The notes: generated from the sequence alone by a model not told the origin. A DNA stretch of 64,000 bases from Aphanomyces cochlioides (GCA_019828595.1 JAHQRK010000005.1:3224001-3288000); one strand, 5' to 3'. Shown: positions 1 to 10,676, counted from the stretch's first letter. Translations and numbers: made by a program.

Positions 1-2021
1 GCGACCGCTTCATCTTGTGGAGTAGGAAACCTGTCATGTCTTGAGCTTTCGACAGCACGCCTGAGGATTTCCACATTCACAATCTCATAGAGAGGTAGGT
101 TCTTACCCAAGCGATAGGCGCGGGCGATAAATTCTGGTGTATCCCGTGCAGTCGTTCGATGGAGCGTTCGAATCGCATCGCAGGTCGCGACTGCTTCGTC
201 GAATTGGCCCAACGCGAGAAGAGGATCGAGGATCAAGTACGAAAGCGAATCCATTTGGATCTGTTTGATGTCGAGCTCTTGGTAGCGAGCGTACATGGCA
301 CTTCCAGCGCCAAGAAGAGCATAGATGCGACAGAGAAGGAGCTTCATCTGAAAGTTGTAAGCACTTCGGCTCAGTCCAAATTCCAAGCATGTTGCAGCCT
401 GGAGAAGCCACGATCGCCGGGTGGCTGCATCAAACTTTGTGCTGTCGGCCAAGGTGTACACGTCGACCAAGAGAAGAACTGTCAGCAAGAGCAAGTCGTC
501 CGTCACTTGGACTTCGCGTTGACCACCGACGGCAGTTCCATTGAGCCACTGATTGCCATGGTACTCTTGGAGCATGGTTTCAACGCGGCCAAGGAGTTCG
601 TCGATGGGAAGAGTCAAGTGCTCACCCAAGTAGCGGAGCTTTTTACGAGCCAAGAGAGCTTGCTTAAACCACTGTTTCTGCTCTTTTTCGTCGCCGTTGG
701 CATCTTGCTTGGCTAGAGCCTCCTTCAAGCGTTCATGGCTAGCTGCAATCAGTGCAGTCTTGGCAGACTCGTCCAAATCGACAATGTATCGTTGGAGGTC
801 GGTCACACAGCACGTCTTCGACTTGAAGCGATCCATGTACGGCACGATAAAGTCAGTGACAAATGCGGCTTTGGACTTGGGCTTGCGATGTGCGATTTCA
901 ATCGCAGCGAGGTATGGCCCACGGAATTTGACTCCGTGCAAAGTCTGGAGTGAGTCGACAGTCGTATGCAGATGCGTCAGGGCTTCAGGGGACTCAAGTT
1001 TGAACGACGCTTCGATCAGGCCAAGCCAAAATGCCCAGTCATCAGCGTTGTAGTTGGTCAGCAAGTCAGTGTAGACGGTAACACAGCGCGACCAATCTTG
1101 GATATCATGGGCGAGTGAGGCTTCCAAGACTTTGCGATCGATGGCTTGCATCGGCCCCAATTCAATCTCATCATCAGGTACGCCTAGATGTCTTTAGGAG
1201 ACTGCATAATGACTGTAGTTGGTACCTTCGCCTTCCAATGATCGTGGCTTGACGGCAGGAGCGTCCGTGGAACTCTTTTTATCGTCCTCAATGTGAATGA
1301 ACTCTTGAAAAGCGGCCATGGCTTCTTGCGGCTTGTCCTGAGCTTGCAACAACAAGACCAACAGTTGTCCAAGCTCGCCATTCCATTCTTTTGGATGTTC
1401 CCGAAGCGACTTCGTGAGCATTTTGTCCGCAAGTGGAAGCATCTTCACTGGCAAACTCTTCTCGACTGTCACTTGGAGAAGCATACTCAAACAAGCCCAA
1501 CCTGGATGAAAGCATTGACTTTGTCACATCCAACGCTGCACAGAACGTACCAACATATTGGAGAGAGTTGAAAGTTTTCGCCATCTTGAACGCAAGTTGT
1601 TGTTGCTTGGCAAGCGACAGTGCGCGAGCGTACCCGTAGAACAACTGGCAGTTCATGTCTTGGTTGGTCGGTTGAACCGAGGCAGCATGTTCATACGTTG
1701 AGAGCATTTCCTGGGGCACACCGCAGAGTTTAAATACGAGCTGCATCGTGCTGAGCAGATTTTCATCCGTGGGCTTGTTCATCTGCACGCGGCGTACGAT
1801 ACGCAGAGCTTCATCAACCTTGCCTGTGCGTTCCAAGCAATGTGCTTGGAGCACTTGCACCAAGTCAATGTCGCAAATCTTCTTTTGACTGCAAAGCTTG
1901 ATCGCATTCTTATACTGCCTCGCATCAATGGCATCGTATATCGGTCGCAGGAGCCGCAATAACTAGCCAGGCATGAGCAATCGCATCGTTTATGACGCCG
2001 TACCTTGTCCACGTCGGCCAT
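1..2021 (-). CDS. NAA25: N-terminal acetyltransferase B auxiliary subunit NAA25/MDM20 (5' part)
   Basis: Auxiliary, ribosome-anchoring subunit of NatB, which acetylates N termini starting Met-Asp/Glu/Asn/Gln; cytosolic, TPR-like helical repeats. The gene runs off the left edge, so only the N-terminal half or so is present. Exons read on the minus strand: 2021-2004, 1962-1551, 1501-1226, then 1183 to the edge; introns of 41, 49 and 42 nt start GTAC and end in TAG or CAG. The spliced start, MADVDKLLRLLRPIYDAID, matches the family opening 'RRLRPIYDAID'. Further in, YVGWACLSMLLQ aligns with the conserved 'YxFWAVxSIxLQ' segment. Splicing restores one frame throughout. Divergent neighbour LSM1 starts 97 bp away. 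Family assignment is from recognised motifs; confident. Confidence 0.85.
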
Positions 2022-2118
2022 TGTGATTGCTGGAATGCCACAAAAATCTACTTGAAAATTATCCGGATACTCTGGATAATCGTCATTTGGTCATATTCAG
2101 CAAGTCTGACGGTGGAAG
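2022..2118. promoter_or_regulatory. Bidirectional promoter between NAA25 and LSM1 with TATCCGGATA palindrome
   Basis: Only 97 bp separate the two start codons, so this must hold both promoters. It contains a perfect 10-bp palindrome TATCCGGATA at 2060-2069 followed at once by a half site (GGATAA, 2075-2080). The same word recurs upstream of several other genes in this window. That it is regulatory is inference from position and recurrence. Confidence 0.55.
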
Positions 2119-2691
2119 ATGAATGCATTTCCTGGCGTGACGAGTCTTGTCGAGCAATTGGACAGTAAGAAGCGGCGCGTCCGTGGCGAGAATGACGTTC
2201 TCTGTAGAGCAAATGCTCGTCGTGTTGCGGGATGGCCGGCATTTGGTGGGTATGATCCGCAGCTTTGATCAATTTTGTACGTCCTAAGGGTGCTACCATG
2301 ATGACCTCACGTTGCTGCATGCTGCCTGTCTAGCCAATATTGTTCTCGAAGAAACGTGCGAGCGCCATGTCGTCGGCAACACCTACTGTGATATTCCGCT
2401 AGGCTTGTACATCATTCGGTACGTCGACACTAGATGTTCCAGCAATCGATTTTTACGCATGTGACCAGTGGCGAGAATATTGTCCTCATGGGCGAACTGG
2501 TGCGTTCCAAACGCCTCTATGGCCATCCATTCATTGTGTATTACCTGTAGGACCAAGCGAAAGAAGCTGCGGATGAGAACCTCGTGCGCAAGTCGGCAGA
2601 AGAAGTTTTGACAGCGGAAATGGAGCAACAAGAACAGGGTCAAGCGACAGTCCGCGACGCATGGAACTTCGATCATCCGTCGCAGAACTAG
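2119..2691 (+). CDS. LSM1: U6 snRNA-associated Sm-like protein LSM1
   Basis: LSM1 is the subunit specific to the cytoplasmic LSM1-7 ring that binds 3' ends of deadenylated mRNA and activates decapping. Five exons: 2119-2164, 2208-2276, 2334-2418, 2469-2499, 2551-2691; introns 43, 57, 50 and 51 nt, all GT..AG. The 123-aa product starts MNAFPGVTSLVEQLDKQ (human MNYMPGTASLIEDIDKK). It has Sm1 with LRDGRHLVG and SFDQFSNIVLEET, and Sm2 with IIRGENIVLMGEL, the LSM1-type 'RGENVVLLGE' motif. A charged C-terminal helix follows, as in LSM1 rather than LSM8. Because it has five small exons it is invisible as a single ORF. The 3' end lies 47 bp from the convergent CRN-HTH gene. Confidence 0.93.
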
Positions 2692-2738
2692 GCGACTTGG
2701 CTTAATAGTAATTATGTACAACGAGGCTAGACGACATG

Positions 2739-3901
2739 CTAAATGATGGTTTCGGCGGCGGCGGCTTCAGCAGCAATCTCATCGCTTACAACGTCGTGAA
2801 CCATGTGATGTGCATGCAGGTGAGCACTGTTCATGCTCTCAATGTGCATTTGCATGAGATTTTGCTGCATCACCGCCGGGTCTTCGGTATCGTCGACAAG
2901 GGACTGAAGATGCAGCGACCCAGTGTTCGCATTCAAGTGATATCGGGAGCAGAACCGCCGGTACCATCCAGCGCTAGCCTTGAACGAGACCATGTTGTAC
3001 TTTGGTGCGATTTCCAGAGCCTTCTTGCGCACAAAGGTCGAGCTGATGCGCGATTCGTGCGTCTGCATTTCAAAGATGAGCCGGTAGAGTTCGTCTTCAA
3101 AAGCAGCGTTGCCGAGTTTGGAACCACGCTGTCGTAAATCTCGCACATGCTTGTTGCCGAGGAGGTATCGCTTTTGTACTTCATTTTTGTTTTTGCGCAG
3201 TTTGCGAATGGCCGACTCGGAAATGCCATATCGGAGTGCGAGTTCGACGTGGGTAATCTTGGCTCCCGTGTCAATGACAGAGAGGATTTCCATGCGTTCT
3301 TTGTCGGTCAAACGCTTTCCTGCTCCACGCTTTTTGGGTTCTTGGAGTGCCATGGTGGCAGATGGGGACTGGCCTGACACAGCTCGCACTGCAACCAAGG
3401 CCTTGTCCTTCTCGTCGTCCATTAACAGTTGTTCTACAAGAGGGACGTAAGGATAGTCTTTGTAGCAACTTGCATACTAGCAGTCAGCTTCTTGTCCAAT
3501 CCACGATTTGCGCGCGCGGCTGCAATCTTTGGAACAGCTTGAATGGGTAGCTTGACAAGGATATGAATCCGTTCTTCCTCCGGTGGGACATCAAAGTATT
3601 TTCGGAGCTTCGAGAACACGGTCATCTCTTCGACAAGTCCACCCACGTGCATCTGGAGAACTATCTGTGCGGCAGGTTTCTCCAGCTTTTGGAGTATGTT
3701 GAGGTCGAGGGGTTGCTGATTCCGGCATCGATAAAGCACGAGCTCGTCTGCTTCGATCGTTTCAAACGTCCGGGGTTTCTCCTTCAGGATCAACTGCTTG
3801 ACTTGTCCGACAAGATCATTCGCTCCTGCCGACACGACAAAGGGATTCTCCTTCTTTCCCGTTCCCACAAGCAAGCACACCAAGACAAGTCGCTCATCCA
3901 T
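2739..3901 (-). CDS. CRN-type N-terminal domain fused to CENP-B/pogo-like helix-turn-helix protein
   Basis: Two exons, 3901-3478 and 3433-2739, joined by a 44-nt intron (GTATGC..TTGTAG). The intron keeps the frame and removes the stop that ends the first ORF, giving 372 aa. Residues 1-~120 look like a Crinkler header: MDERLVLVCLLVG start, a ubiquitin-like fold pattern, ADELVLYRC where CRNs have LxLFLAK/LYLAK, and IHILVKLP matching the HVLVVxP junction where CRN C-terminal domains are swapped. Residues ~165-300 carry a Lys/Arg-rich HTH (KRLTDKERMEIL..ISESAIRKLRK) and a second CENP-B-type helical block ending in SAGWYRRFCSRYHLN, like Tigger/pogo DNA-binding regions without a DDE catalytic domain. 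The tail is His/Met/Ala rich. No signal peptide is visible, as is common for Aphanomyces CRNs. An in-frame upstream Met at 3967 is an alternative start. The domain calls are recognition; that it is one gene is inference from splice phase. Confidence 0.72.
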
Positions 3902-5398
3902 CTTCTCCTCTCTTCTCGAATTGGAAACTGACTCGTCCAATGACTTTCCATCTGAGGGTCTATACAATCACCAAGTATAAATTGAATCGGCGGTGGACAG
4001 GGCGCTCGCCATGGCATCCTCTATTGCCGCAATGCTTTCGTCGATCTTGCATCCGAGTAATTGGTCGCACCGATGAATGCGACTCTTGGCTTTCCCTCAG
4101 CAATGTGCGGCGGACTTCCGTCGAGGGTTCGACACGCCTTGTAGGTACGACGCATCGAATACCTCGATTTCACTATAGAGGTCGTCTGTCATTCAAAAGG
4201 ATTGGGGACGTTCAAATCGGACGAATCCGGGCACAAAGCTGGTCCAATTTACAAATTTCAAGTCATTTTTGGAAAACACGTTGGTGTTGAAATTTCCACT
4301 CTCTTGTCAAAGTACGGATAGTTATCCGGGTCGTGCGCCCAAAACGAACCCAAGGAACAAGTTCGCTCGTCTCGAGCAGACTTTGGGACTATTGGGCTCG
4401 ACTTTGCCAGGTTAGAAACCGCTAAGATGGGAAAGAGTTGATAGATAAGCCGTCTCTCGGTTGCTCCGATGAGTGCATCAATTCAAATTTATGAAATTCT
4501 ATTGGCTAAGGATTTTTGAATATTATCCAATCAGAGTGAGTAAAATTCATACTGCATCGCGGAGTTGAACGCAGAGCATCGCGAGTCCAGCCCGGAACTC
4601 GGCATACGGTGAACGATTCTCGCTCAAAGTTACATCAGAGCTGACGTCTATGGGGAAATTTTGACCTAGAGGGCTCTGGTTGAAGCAAAATCGTGGCGCC
4701 AACTTTAGTTTGGCCAACGAGTGGTGGTGTTGAGGTGCACGACAAAATGATCTGGCAAGGAATTTCTTAGAGCGCTTTATGTCCTCGGGCTACATAATAG
4801 GTGGTCATTTGAACTGAGATGAACGAGAAGGACGATATCAAGTTGCTCTTTGGATAAAAGAGATCTGCCACCATCCCAAGCACACAGCACTGAAATTGGT
4901 GATGAGCTGCTGTTTTCAAAACGCTGAAGACGTTGGTGACTTTCACGTCCGTTGTATTGGTACTGTGGACATGTTTCCTTCAGATCTAAGGCAAATACTG
5001 AGCATCACAGACAGCAGAGCCTGCTTTTAGATAGAGGAGGAAAAGGGTGTTATGAGCTTCAGCGCAACTTATCGACTCATTCGACTGAGTTCGTTTTCCT
5101 TTGAGTCTATTCCCCATGAAGCCGTAGAAATTTACGTATCCTCACAAGCGAAATATCCTCAGGATCTTGGAATCTCAAAAGAATTCCGATCGGTGGATCA
5201 ACCAGTTGGTTCCCAACGCAATGTGCATAACTCCCTCGACCATAAGCAAGCCATGTGACCATGACGATCGCTGCACTGTTGGTCAAGCAACAAACAGCCC
5301 TAAGTTGTCGCAAATGTCAACGATGCGCTCGAAATGGACAATCGAACACATCACAGGGCAGCAGATATGCTCATTTAGCAATTTACCCCCAACTCAGC
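3902..5398. other. Intergenic stretch; paired TACGGATA/TTATCCGG motif, no convincing gene
   Basis: About 1.5 kb without a supportable gene; the small ORFs have no recognisable domain. At 4311-4330 it holds AGTACGGATA immediately followed by GTTATCCGGG, a spaced version of the TATCCGGATA element seen elsewhere, about 410 bp upstream of the CRN-HTH start. The rest shows nothing I can assign. Confidence 0.5.
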
Positions 5399-5913
5399 AT
5401 GAGCAGCCCGAAGCGAGTCCTGATCACGGGGGCCAGTCGTGGCATTGGTCTCACATATGCCAAGCACTACAAGTCGCATGGATGGAACGTCATTGCTACT
5501 GTGCGCGACCCCGCCAATACGAATGAGGTACTTTCCATGGTGTGTGCCCACATTGACCTCCTCAAACGTCATGCTAGCACATGGACATGCAACTCGAAAA
5601 GATCCTTTGGCTTGATGCTGCAAACGAAGAGTCCATTCTCGAAGCAGCTGCTACCGTCGGGTCTAATACTCCAATTGACTTGTTCATCAATAACGCAGGT
5701 GTCTTCGTCGATGACATACTGGAGGAGCAAATATTCTGCACCATTTAGAAGTGAATGCTCATGGTCCATGGCTAGTCACCCGAGCTTTCTTACCCAACTT
5801 GGAATTTGCTGCCAAGTCTGCATCGTCTGGACCAAGTACTGTAGCCCACAAATGGGAAGTATTGAGCGCAATACGTCTGGTGCTCTGAATGCCTACCGCT
5901 CTGCCGTGAATAA
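5399..5913 (+). pseudogene. Decayed short-chain dehydrogenase copy, 5' part
   Basis: Clear duplicate of the intact dehydrogenase at 6933-7684. Exon 1 from ATG 5399 keeps the Rossmann motif GASRGIG and ends at the same splice position (GAG|GTACTT). Exon 2 (from ~5580) keeps the NNAG region, but small indels shift the frame around 5720-5745. Homology stops near 5913, just after the segment QMGSIERNTSG, before the catalytic Tyr-x3-Lys. The missing C-terminal part lies 250 bp downstream on the opposite strand (6167-6392). Not functional as it stands. Confidence 0.8.
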
Positions 5914-6166
5914 GCCAAGAGTCGCCGTCACACATGAACTCCAAAATGGCAGAAAGAATTGCAGACAATGTCCAAGGACCTTCTTCAACTCCACGAGCAG
6001 TTTCTCGGCAAGTCGTAACAAGATACACCTTGTCCGACGACTGGAAATATAGGACTAATTTCAACGCAGGGCTGAAATCAAGTTGGTTTGGGTGAAAGCT
6101 GTTGAAAACTTTTGAGGAAGCACATGAATATTGGAGTGTATTTGTGTCGTTTGGACCACGTCCTAT

Positions 6167-6392
6167 CATGGAGTGATCAATCCATCCGTGTGGTAAAAGC
6201 GACCGTTGTCGTCGGCAGTTGCGTTCAACAAGATAGTTCTCAAGCCAGCCACGCTTTTTTCGGTGGTGATTTCACAGTCATGTCGGTCTGAACGTAGCCA
6301 GGATGAAGCAAAATGCACGTGATACCACGAGGCTTCAAATCCACCGAGAGCGACTTGGTCAGACAGTTCAACGCCGTTTTGGATGACTTCCG
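6167..6392 (-). pseudogene. Inverted 3' part of the decayed dehydrogenase copy
   Basis: Read on the minus strand this segment matches the intact gene from the SKSALNSLTKSLSVDL region to the end (GRFYHT). It begins close to where the forward fragment at 5399-5913 breaks off. A nine-base gap after the codons for QTDMT and several substitutions mark decay. The simplest reading is one duplicate split by an inversion carrying about 0.25-0.5 kb. An independent partial duplication in reverse orientation is the alternative. Confidence 0.75.
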
Positions 6393-6500
6393 TGGATGTT
6401 TAGACGTGCCATATATGTACGACGAGTCAAAGATGTTGATTTTACTATACAGGTTGGGAATCTAAAACCCTTGCGATACAAACTTCAAGTTACTTATTTA

Positions 6501-6534
6501 AGTACGGATAATGATCTGAGTACGTATCCGGATA
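6501..6534. promoter_or_regulatory. TACGGATA / TATCCGGATA element pair
   Basis: AGTACGGATA at 6501-6510 is followed by GTATCCGGATA at 6524-6534, about 400 bp upstream of the intact dehydrogenase start. It is the same two-part arrangement as at 4311-4330 and close to AGTACAGATATCCGGGTATA at 47381-47400. A regulatory role is inferred from recurrence. Confidence 0.4.
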
Positions 6535-6587
6535 GAGTGCTTGGCCTCACTAACAGCCAAACCTTGAAATCGAGCGAGCGCTCTCCC

Positions 6588-6635
6588 ACTAGTAGACCTC
6601 TAAGTGATAAATCAAACGTTTAGAGGTCTACTAGT
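6588..6635. repeat. Perfect 16-bp inverted repeat (hairpin, 16-nt loop)
   Basis: Arms 6588-6603 (ACTAGTAGACCTCTAA) and 6620-6635 are exact reverse complements around a 16-nt AT-rich spacer. It lies in the gap between the dehydrogenase pseudogene and the intact gene, with no ORF across it. Possible foldback RNA, protein-binding cruciform, or end of a small element; not assignable. Confidence 0.7.
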
Positions 6636-6932
6636 AAACTGAGTTTCTCTCACGGGGTCCTCCATCCAACGATTTACACTCCAAGAAGTACTTGTTCATA
6701 GATCGGAATGTCCCTGAGACAGGAAGTCTATTGGTTGCAGTATAGGTGATGATTTAAATTAACAATAAGTAAACAATTATAATGAGTATTTTTTAGTAAA
6801 AAAAATGGTAATAAATTAAATATATATTTAAATACAAATATGCATAAAACACGTGTATATGTCTTCTTACATATGTCGAAAGACCATGCAGTGAAGTCGT
6901 TCGAACATTTTGCATTTGACTGCCAAGTGAAT

Positions 6933-7684
6933 ATGAACAGTCCGAAGCGAGTTTTGATCACCGGTGCGAGCCGTGGCATTGGTCTGACGTTTGCCAAGCA
7001 CTACAAGTCGCATGGATGGAATGTCATTGCAGCTGTGCGTGACCCTGCGAATGCGAAAGAGGTAATGAGAATATATCGATCCACGACAATCTAAATCCTT
7101 TGTGCCAGTTGATCGACCTGCAACTCGAAAAGATTGTTCGACTTGATGCTGCAAATGAAGAATCGATTCTCGAAGCGGCTGCTACCGTTGGACCTAATGT
7201 TCCAATCGATTTGCTCATCAACAACGCTGGAATCTTGGCCAATGATAACTTGGAGATTGCCACGCGAGCGAGCATTTTGCAACATTTTGAAGTGAATGCT
7301 CTTGGTCCATGGCTCGTCACTCGTGCTTTCTTGCCCAACCTCGAAATTGCTGCCAAGTCCGCTTCGTCCGGCCCAACTATCGTCGCCCAAGTGACCTCCC
7401 AAATGGGAAGTATTGAGCGCAATACGTCTGGCAAATACTACGCTTATCGCTCGTCCAAGTCGGCGTTGAACAGCCTTACCAAGTCACTCTCTGTGGACCT
7501 GAAGCCGCATGGTATCACGTGCATTTTGCTTCATCCTGGCTACGTTCAGACTGACATGACTGCCCACAATGGTGAAATCACGACGGAGGAAAGCGTGGCT
7601 GGCTTGACAACTATCTTGTCGAACGCCACTGCCGACGACAACGGTCGCTTTTACCACACGAACGGAACAATTATTCCGTGGTAG
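6933..7684 (+). CDS. Short-chain dehydrogenase/reductase (sniffer / C-factor-like)
   Basis: NAD(P)-dependent oxidoreductase of the classical SDR family, 234 aa, cytosolic. Exons 6933-7061 and 7109-7684, with a 47-nt intron. Motifs: cofactor-binding TGASRGIG (aa ~10-17), NNAG, a serine in VTSQMGS, and the catalytic YRSSK (Tyr-x3-Lys), followed by HPGYVQTDMT after the active site. The order and length fit the carbonyl-reductase/'sniffer' group; the substrate cannot be read from sequence. The start is the ATG directly before SPKRVLITG; longer upstream frames have no homology to the duplicate. A partly inverted pseudogene copy lies just upstream. Confidence 0.9.
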
Positions 7685-8386
7685 GATACTGTCGAGGTAT
7701 TGTTAAAGAGCCAACTCGAATGTTTGCAAAAGCAGTTGCTGTCAACGAGTCGAGAAGGCAAAGTACAATTGACAAGGTGAGCAGACATACACCAGCATGC
7801 TCATCAGAGTTGAGAAGTTCGACGCTGGAAATCTCTCCCGCTGGGGTTGTCACTGTTCTCTCCTTATCGATGTGGTGGCTGAATTGGGTCGTTGGTTGCA
7901 TGAAAGCCTAAGCTACACAAGATTTGTTGAGTCAATCTTGACTACACATAGAGTCTTTGCCCAACTTCCAGCTTGCTTAAAGTATTGCTCGACCATGAGA
8001 AAGTGGTTAGACGCTGGACTCTGATCCTTTTAGCTCCAATTCCTAAGACTGCGATGGTTCTTATGCGCAATTTGGACGTCACGGACAAGATCGCTGGATG
8101 CATCGAATAAACTTGAAATCCTCGGGGGATATTGATTTCGCTGCAAGAAACAGACATTTGAGAGTTGTGATTCGTGAAGGGAGCGATTTGGGACAGAAAT
8201 CAGACCACAGTTCACTGTCAGCCTTAGATAGTTTTTGTGTGTACTATCAACAGTGTTCTCCACAAATGTGTGGCGCAAAGAGGTAAATCTGATGCCATGA
8301 AAGTGTTACAGCCCGTTTCTGTCGAGAAGGGACAATCGAACAAAAGACAAACTAGATATGTTTGTGATTCTCATTCGTTCAATGGA
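7685..8386. other. Intergenic stretch, no recognisable gene
   Basis: About 700 bp between the dehydrogenase stop and the CKS1 stop. Several short ORFs exist on both strands, but none has a recognisable domain, a plausible splice chain or a convincing start. The left part presumably holds the dehydrogenase 3' UTR. Confidence 0.4.
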
Positions 8387-8749
8387 TCACTGGCGGATCT
8401 GGCCCATTTCTTGGGCATATTTCTCCTTGGCTTCACGTTCCATGGCCGAGTTCACGCGACCGGTGGTCGGATCTGTGCCCAATGGTCGTCGAAATAATAA
8501 AATATGTGGTTCAGGTTTGTGTATGGCGTAGTGGACCCATCCTCTGCTCTGTTGGACACCCAATTGGCGCCATTCGCTCTCGGTCAGCAAACGATCGGGC
8601 AAACTTCGTTGCATTTCCTTGGGCAGGATCACGTGTCTGCACAGAACAATCAGATCATTGGCGCCAAATGGTAAAGTATACCTGTATTCATGCGTGTCGT
8701 CCACGTATTTCTCCGAGTACTCGATGCGAGCAGCAATGTCGTGCGTCAT
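8387..8749 (-). CDS. CKS1: Cyclin-dependent kinase regulatory subunit CKS1
   Basis: Small phospho-adaptor that binds CDK and promotes multisite phosphorylation and mitotic progression. Two exons, 8749-8682 and 8636-8387, joined by a 45-nt intron (GTATAC..TGCAG); 105 aa. The spliced protein reads [16 protein letters not shown], then VILPKEM, then the hallmark [21 protein letters not shown] and [12 protein letters not shown], near-identical to CKS consensus including the [12 protein letters not shown] hinge. The start is set at [12 protein letters not shown], the usual distance before the YS.KY motif; a Met 15 codons upstream adds nothing conserved. The C-terminal tail after RRPL is longer than in yeast or human. 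Confidence 0.95.
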   Translation of the reverse strand: MTHDIAARIEYSEKYVDDTHEYRYTLPFGANDLIVLCRHVILPKEMQRSLPDRLLTESEWRQLGVQQSRGWVHYAIHKPEPHILLFRRPLGTDPTTGRVNSAMEREAKEKYAQEMGQIRQ

Positions 8750-9137
8750 GTCGGCAACACCTTTCCAAATCCCGACTGAGGAAAACCATCGCACATCCCG
8801 CGAAAACCTCGGAAATTTGATATCTTACTCCATCAAGCTACCTTTACTTCAATACAAACAACAATTATATCTGAACATTTGTATATAATAAAATGAAAAT
8901 ACGACTCCGGACTTTTCGTAATTAGGTAGAGAAAATCTCGCGCCAAAAATATACCTCTATAAATGAATAATCGCATGATAAGTTGAAGGTCCAAGGCCTT
9001 GCGGCCACAGAGTCCGTGGACATGCCCAGAATACTGACAAGGAAAGCGCTCCAGGACAGATTAGACAAGGAAAAGGGCAAATATAAATCCCATAGAAACA
9101 ATTCAATTGAATTACAAGAACAGTAGACACCTTTTGT

Positions 9138-10676
9138 TTAAAACGCGGCGTTGCCAGGCCAGCGGGGGAATGGAATCACATCACGAATGTTTTCAATGCC
9201 GGTCACGAAGCGCACCAAACGCTCAAAGCCACAGCCGAAACCAGCATGGGGAACTGAGCCATATCGGCGCAAGTCGCAATACCAGCCGTACTCAGAGGGA
9301 TCGTGGCCAGTGGCTTCTTTGATACGGGTTTCCAAGACTTCCAAGCGTTCTTCACGTTGCGAACCGCCAATGATTTCACCAATCTTAGGCACCAAGACAT
9401 CGCATGCAGCAACAGTCTTGTTGTCTTCGTTCAAACGCATGTAGAATGCCTTGATGTCCTTGGGGTAGTTGTAAAGCATAACAGGCTTGTTGTAGATTTG
9501 CTCAGTGATGAAGCGTTCGTGTTCACTGCCAAGATCGTCACCCCACTTAGGCTTGACTTGGAACTTGCCCTTCTTGAGGTTTTCGGGCTTGTTGATCAAT
9601 TCGACAGCATCAGTGTAGGTGAGACGCACGAATGGCGTGGAGATAGTGGACTTGAGACGATCGAGAAGGCCCTTTTCGACATTCTTGTCGAAGAAGGCCA
9701 AATCTTCAGCGCAGTTGTCAAGGGCATATTGTGCGCAGTACTTCAAGTAGTCTTCGGCCAAGTCCATGTCGTCGCTCAAATCAGCAAAAGCAATTTCAGG
9801 TTCGATCATCCAGAATTCGGCCAAGTGGCGAGCCGTGTTGGAGTTTTCGGCACGGAACGTGGGGCCGAATGTGTAGACATCCGAAAGTGCACAGCAGTGG
9901 GTTTCGACGTTCAATTGGCCAGACACAGTGAGGTAGGCAGGCTTGTCAAAGAAGTCCTTGGTGAAATCAATGGCTTTGCCATCAGCAGTCTTGGGTAGGT
10001 TGCCATCGCCGTGCTTGTTGAAAAGTGTTGTGACAGCGAACATTTCACCGGCACCTTCACAATCACTGGCCGTGATAAGTGGAGTGTGAATGTACAAGAA
10101 GCCGCGTTCGTTGAAGAAAGTATGGGTGGCATGGGCCATGGCATTGCGAACACGCATGGCAGCCGAATGGATGTTGGATCGGGCACGCAAATGAGCGTTG
10201 TCTCGCAAGTGTTCGAGAGAGTGGCGCTTGGGAGGCAATGGGTACTTGGCAGGGTCCGAAATTGTACCATAGACCGTCACGTGGGTAGCTTTGATTTCAA
10301 TCAATTGACCCTTGGCTGGACTTTCCACGACATCACCGACAACGGCAAAACTGGCACCAGTGCCGCCCGAGTTGATGACATCTTCAAATCCAGGAACTTC
10401 CTTGTTCACAACAACTTGAACACCCGTAAAGCACGATCCATCGTTGAGTTCAAGAAAGCAGAAAGCACCGGCACCGGCTTCGCGCAAAGTCTTGGCCCAA
10501 CCTTTGACAGTGACCGATTGGCCAACCAAGGCCAAACCAGCGCCCAAGAGTTCTTTGACGCGAACACGACGGCGCTTGAACAAGGACTGGATCGTCGTCT
10601 TGTGAATTGCCAAGCTAGGGGCAGTTGCATCGTCCACAGCAATGGGCTTGACGTCGTTGATCGACAAGGCTTCCAT
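9138..10676 (-). CDS. NARS1: Asparaginyl-tRNA synthetase, cytosolic
   Basis: Class IIb aminoacyl-tRNA synthetase charging tRNA-Asn; 512 aa, single exon. An N-terminal OB-fold anticodon-binding domain (SVTVKGWAKTLRE...FLELNDGSC) is followed by the class II core. Motif 2 is seen in FGPTFRAENSNTARHLAEFWMIEPE, split here by gaps in conservation, and motif 3 in GFGCGFERLVRFVTG. The end IPFPRWPGNAAF is the typical AsnRS C terminus. The open frame continues 39 codons upstream of the chosen ATG (10676), but those residues lack synthetase homology and no targeting peptide is clear. A TATCCGGATA palindrome lies 134 bp upstream. Confidence 0.94.
   Translation of the reverse strand: MEALSINDVKPIAVDDATAPSLAIHKTTIQSLFKRRRVRVKELLGAGLALVGQSVTVKGWAKTLREAGAGAFCFLELNDGSCFTGVQVVVNKEVPGFEDVINSGGTGASFAVVGDVVESPAKGQLIEIKATHVTVYGTISDPAKYPLPPKRHSLEHLRDNAHLRARSNIHSAAMRVRNAMAHATHTFFNERGFLYIHTPLITASDCEGAGEMFAVTTLFNKHGDGNLPKTADGKAIDFTKDFFDKPAYLTVSGQLNVETHCCALSDVYTFGPTFRAENSNTARHLAEFWMIEPEIAFADLSDDMDLAEDYLKYCAQYALDNCAEDLAFFDKNVEKGLLDRLKSTISTPFVRLTYTDAVELINKPENLKKGKFQVKPKWGDDLGSEHERFITEQIYNKPVMLYNYPKDIKAFYMRLNEDNKTVAACDVLVPKIGEIIGGSQREERLEVLETRIKEATGHDPSEYGWYCDLRRYGSVPHAGFGCGFERLVRFVTGIENIRDVIPFPRWPGNAAF

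Noticed and set aside
3434..3967. Stand-alone truncated CRN protein ending at 3434
   Set aside because: The stop lies inside a canonical short intron; splicing joins it in frame to the HTH exon, which is the more economical model.
9303..9998. 231-codon and neighbouring plus-strand frames opposite AsnRS
   Set aside because: Antisense shadows of a strongly conserved synthetase gene; no homology or start context.
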